Below are positions 60,197-64,000 of a DNA stretch of 64,000 nucleotides, one piece after another. Each line of letters starts with the position of its first letter. Within the stretch, counting starts at the first letter, position 1. This stretch comes from Diplosphaera chodatii. Its lineage: Eukaryota; Chlorophyta; Trebouxiophyceae; Prasiolales; Stichococcaceae. A program made the translations under genes and the position numbers. The notes beneath the pieces were generated by a model that worked only from the letters and a program-made list of their open reading frames with translations, was not told the origin of the DNA and searched no databases. The stretch lies in NCBI GenBank assembly GCA_032358165.1, contig JAALGY010000014.1, positions 744,001 through 808,000 of the forward strand, given 5' to 3'.

Positions 60197-62628
60197 ATGG
60201 ACCGCCTTGGCGACGACTCACTGGCGGAGATCTTCCGCGCTCTGCCCTGGCGCGACAGGTGGGCAGCCGCATACATACCTGCACTGGTGGCAGCACGATG
60301 TGTTCCTACGATTGTCGGAAGTGGACCACGTTCAGCATCCAGTGAAGGTCTGTATGTACATTGCAGGGCGCGCCTCGCGGCTGTGTGCCGCCGCTGGCGC
60401 ACAGTCTCGACGGGCACTCATGCAGCGCTGGTGTGGCAAGGACTCAGAGTCAATGACGCCAGGGTTGGCTGTGACCTGCTGATGACCAGGTGCTATCGCA
60501 GTTTGCTTCGCTGGTGCCGAGCCCACGGCAGCCATATCAGGGATCTGCACGTTCAGCTTCCAAGATATGAGGTGGGGACTAACTACATATCTGTTGTGCC
60601 CTGAGCCCTCAATTTGTATCAATTCGCACTAAACAGGGAGGCGTGCTGACCGTGGTTTGTATTCGATGGCTTTGATCCCACCTTTAAGCACCACTTCCAT
60701 GCAGGATGAGCATCTAGACAACAGCCCAAATGGCCAGCGACTGAGAAAAGTCTGTGCCACACTGCTTTCCACCAGCAGCCGGCTGCAGCGCTTTTTCGTG
60801 CTGAGAGAGCCTGAAGGTGGATTTGGGGAGCCTGACTATCGGCTGCCGCGCAAATACATACGCATGGTCATGACGATTCCACGGCTCGAGCGCCTGATCC
60901 TGTCGCTCCCTGATCGCGCACTTGTGAAACTGGTAGAAAAGTCCCTCAGCGGCCTGCATCACCTCAAGGTAAGGTTGGTACAACCACCGAAATATGTATG
61001 TTTGCAGTCGATGGTTGCGTTGTACCGGCAGATGCCAGTGCCACTGTCCCTTATCATGTCTGCCACCCCTACAGTGTGGCATCCCGTAGGAACGTGCAAA
61101 CAAGCCTGATTGTTTTCGTTGCGCACACACAGGTGGCTCATCTACAGTACTCGGGACATCTTGTGTTTGCAGAACCTCACAATGAGGCAGCAGAGTCGCT
61201 TGTTAGGGCCCTTTACTGCTGCCCACGGCTGGAAGAGCTCAGACTGTCAGGGTTCTACATGCGGTGCGGTTTCAGTAATTTGCGGCACTGTCCTTCTGCA
61301 TATGGTGACTGATATGTGACCGCATGAATGTTGCAAGCCGCTGCCAGCAGATGAGAACTGTGCTACCTGAGCAAACCAAGATGGCAGAGTGGGAATCATG
61401 ATGTAGGCAACTGCCGGCAGCACCGCTAGAAGCAGCACAGATGACTTCGTTGCTGCTGTGGGATACAACAGACCTCCTCAAGCTGAACGTTACAGCCAGC
61501 ACACTTCCCCGCAGTTTGCAGCTACTGCGGCTGACAGACGACAGTCAACAGCACTGTGCGGCCAGTAGTGATGATGTTGCAGCAGAGGACAGTGGAAACG
61601 AGTCGGTGGTGGACAGTGTGGGTACAGCGGAGGACTACACAGCTGCATTGAAGCCCGCATCACGCAACTTTGCCAGGTTGCACTGTCTGCAGCACTTACA
61701 GCTGACGGTGCACAATTGCCGTGGCCTTTGCCTGCCGACACAGTGAGCATCTCTGATGCATCAGGCACGAGTTGTATCCCATCGTGATTTTGGATGCCAT
61801 CAGGTCACGGCAGCAAGCACATCGGTTGAATATTGTGTTCTACCATTTTCAGGTTGAAAACCCTCCGCTTGGATGCAGCAAGGACAAACTATGCCGCCAT
61901 GTCTGACCCTCGCGTACTGCTTAACGGCATCTCTTCTCTGGTCATGCTTGAGCAGCTGCATCTTCTTGGCATCAAGGAGCTGGGCCGGCGGCCAGCGGAT
62001 GTGGCTGCTGCTCTGCAACCCCTCTACTGTCTTCAAGCACTGGTAGGCGACTGATGAAGGTTGGCTAGCATCACCCGCGAGCAAATCACAGCAGCAGCCT
62101 TGCTTACCAGTGGCTTGACGGATCCAGCACTATTCTTTGCCGCCATACCCACGCTTTTGTGATGCCCGCAACCTGGTGTTGCAGGGCTTGGAGGCGTGCG
62201 ACTTTCAGCAGTCACCTGCGACGGCAATCCTGTCACAACTGACGCTCCTCAACCTGAGCCACAACCGCATGACGACACTATCGAATGTGCTGCCAGCGGA
62301 GTCTGTGCGAAGCTTGAGGCTGCTGGAGATCAGCGGCAACCTTTTGCGCTGGCTGCCGAACTCACGCACACATGCAGCAACCCTTGCGGCGTTCAGTAGC
62401 AACTGGGCGAGCCTGCGGGTGCTGGGCATACAGCCCAGGGACCCGCGCAGCCCGCCAACTGGGCTGCAAGCCACAGCAAAGGTGCTGGCCCGGCAGCTGC
62501 GGGAGCAGGCGTCAGGTGCGCAGCCGCCACGGCCGCCGCCAGTTGTGGTGTACTCTGACACAGATGAGCACCTGCTGCAGCCCTCAGATGAACTGGCAGA
62601 TACTTGCAGTCTGGTGGAACCAGGCTGA
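60197..62628 (+). CDS. F-box/LRR protein, array copy 6, with acidic insertion, 7 exons
   Basis: Exons 60197-60258, 60367-60571, 60705-60968, 61133-61263, 61407-61742, 61853-62042 and 62185-62628 join in phase to 543 aa. Two in-frame codons upstream another ATG (60191) is available. The F-box is LGDDSLAEIFRALPWRDR with ARLAAVCRRWRTVS. The LRR segments are closest to copy 3 (HLVFAEPHNEAAESLVRAL, LLNLSHNRMTTLSNVLP). Exon 5 carries an acidic insert (SSDDVAAEDSGNESVVDS region) homologous in position to those of copies 2 and 3. The tail AQPPRPPPVVVYS...DEHLLQPSDELA is extended by about nine residues, because the usual stop is lost and the frame ends at CSLVEPG. No disabling change is seen. Confidence 0.83.
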
Positions 62629-63429
62629 TCCGTGCGCTGGAGACCTGGACCATATTGCTGCAGCAGCTGCGGGACATCGTAGGTTCGTAGCAGAAGGTTT
62701 GCTGTAGTATCATGGCAGCAGAGATACAGGGTGGGGCAGATGGGACGCACCGGCTGACCGCAATATCACAGGACAATCAGCTTGCGATATGCATATATAT
62801 CAGCTTGGCTGAGCAGTGTGTTGTGCCAGCGGAAAGCCATCACAACACCATTTATCACAGCTGTAAGTGCGCTTGGAATGGTTTGCTTAGCATGCACATG
62901 CTGCTTCCACCTGCTGCTGTGCTGGGCAGGGTCGATATATTGTCGAGCACGAGGCCATGCACAATTCGTGTCGGCCAGCAACGACAGTGATTTGCAAGCA
63001 CCTCATTTCGCAACGGTCTGCCTCATACGTTTGCTTTGTCGTCCCCGGCTTCTTTCAGCCGTCTGTGGCAGCATCATGCAGGCAAGTGAGCAGGCCCCTC
63101 GTGACTCCTTGTGACCCGCAGCGCATCGTGTGACATCATGTGGTGACATACGGAGGTTGACACGCTCTCTGCATTGTACAACTAATCGGTACCGGTGCAC
63201 CGCTGGCATTGATGGCATGATCGGCAGCTGAGGGCACGGCAGCACTTCCGATGCTGCACATGCTGACGATGGCGCGGCAGTCGTGCACTCACGTATGCTG
63301 CTGTATATGCTATCATCGCTGCCTCGGTGATGAACAGCTTCAGACATGCTCTGCATTCCCGCTTGCTCGGTAAGTCCGTGCCAAACCACAGGTGCGTGCC
63401 AGTCCTGCCATCACAGCCTGACACATGCA
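62629..63429. other. Array spacer 6-7
   Basis: About 800 bp, with a TATA-like GCATATATATCAG near 62790. No gene was recognised. Confidence 0.5.
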
Positions 63430-64000
63430 ATGCAGATCAATTGTCTTGGGGACGACCTGCTTTCAGAGATCTTCAAGGGGCTGCCTTGGCGTGACAGGTG
63501 AGCAATTTCACGCACGAACGGTTCCTCTACAGTTTCGTACGCTGCGTCTGACCGCATGTTCGGCAAGCGTCGATGTGCATGCCATGCAGGGCACGCCTGA
63601 TGGCCGTGTGCCGCCGCTGGCGCACAGTTTCGTATGACACCCATGCAGCGGCAGTGTGGCAGAGACTCAGCATCGATGAGACCGCAGTCGAGGACATACC
63701 GGAAAGCTTCTACGGAAGCTTGGTACGCTGGTGTGCAGCACGCGGACGGCACATCCAGGACCTGCAAGTGCTGGTTGCTTTTGCGCCGTCCTCCGAAAGC
63801 GGTCCACAGGTGCGCAAACGCAATGCGATACAGAGTCTCTGAGCTTCACAGACATACCAAGCTGGGTGACATGGCTCAGGCTTGCTGTCCGTATTTGACG
63901 AACCTTGCACCGCCTCACGTGTGCCTCTCCTCTGTATGTCCAGGAGGTGGACATGATCGACAACCGTCTGCTCATCGAACTGTGCACCATACTCTTTGCC
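63430..64000 (+). CDS. F-box/LRR protein, array copy 7, 5' part only (cut by window end)
   Basis: Exons 63430-63497 and 63590-63809 are complete, and exon 3 begins at 63944 and runs off the window. It starts MQINCLGDD. The second ATG used in copies 1-4 is ATC here, so translation must begin at the upstream ATG, as in copy 5. The F-box is LGDDLLSEIFKGLPWRDR with ARLMAVCRRWRTVS, followed by the family segment SFYGSLVRWCAARGRHIQDLQV. Exon 3 begins EVDMIDNRLLIELCTILF, matching the position of the first LRR exon in other copies. Integrity of the rest cannot be judged. Confidence 0.8.

Noticed and set aside
40756..64000. Array as a transposon-borne or viral cluster
   Set aside because: No transposase, integrase, terminal repeat or capsid gene was seen. 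The copies keep spliceosomal introns at identical positions, which fits unequal crossing-over.

Overview
This window reads as nuclear DNA of a green alga, most likely a trebouxiophyte or close chlorophyte relative (inference). Every recognisable gene is split into many short, GC-rich exons. Introns usually begin GTGCGC or GTGAGT and end CTGCAG or GTGCAG. The proteins are plant-lineage: an ARA6-type Rab5, a chloroplast YCED/DUF177 protein, an LSMT-like SET methyltransferase and a THO2 subunit. All exon chains below were built by hand from splice signals, reading-frame phase and family resemblance, without transcript support. Total coding lengths divisible by three across 4 to 43 exons are the main internal check.

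Left part (1-24 kb), single-copy housekeeping genes: ARA6-like Rab5 GTPase (+), DUF900-type alpha/beta hydrolase (-), a second alpha/beta hydrolase (+), a small two-helix membrane protein (+), SET-domain methyltransferase (-), FAR-17a/AIG1-like membrane protein (+), YCED/DUF177 plastid rRNA factor (+), a nuclear protein with HMG-like and Tudor-like parts (-), and a Maf nucleotide pyrophosphatase (-).

Middle (24.4-39.8 kb): one 15-kb, 43-exon gene for the THO/TREX subunit THO2 (THOC2), about 1,946 aa. Its disordered lysine/alanine-rich tail carries an unexpected NET-like domain. One intron has a GC-AG boundary, another holds a decayed duplicate of the next exon, and other introns hold a minisatellite, a CAG tract and a 171-bp foldback.

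Right part (40.7-64 kb): a head-to-tail array of seven paralogous F-box/leucine-rich-repeat genes, one about every 3.4 kb, sharing a seven-exon structure and a conserved proline-rich C-terminal tail. Copies 2, 4, 5 and 6 are open throughout. Copy 1 has a stop codon and a frameshift, copy 3 has a frameshift, and copy 7 runs off the window. Three copies carry an acidic insertion of variable length. The array looks like an expanding family of SCF-type ubiquitin-ligase receptors and is the most unusual part of the window.
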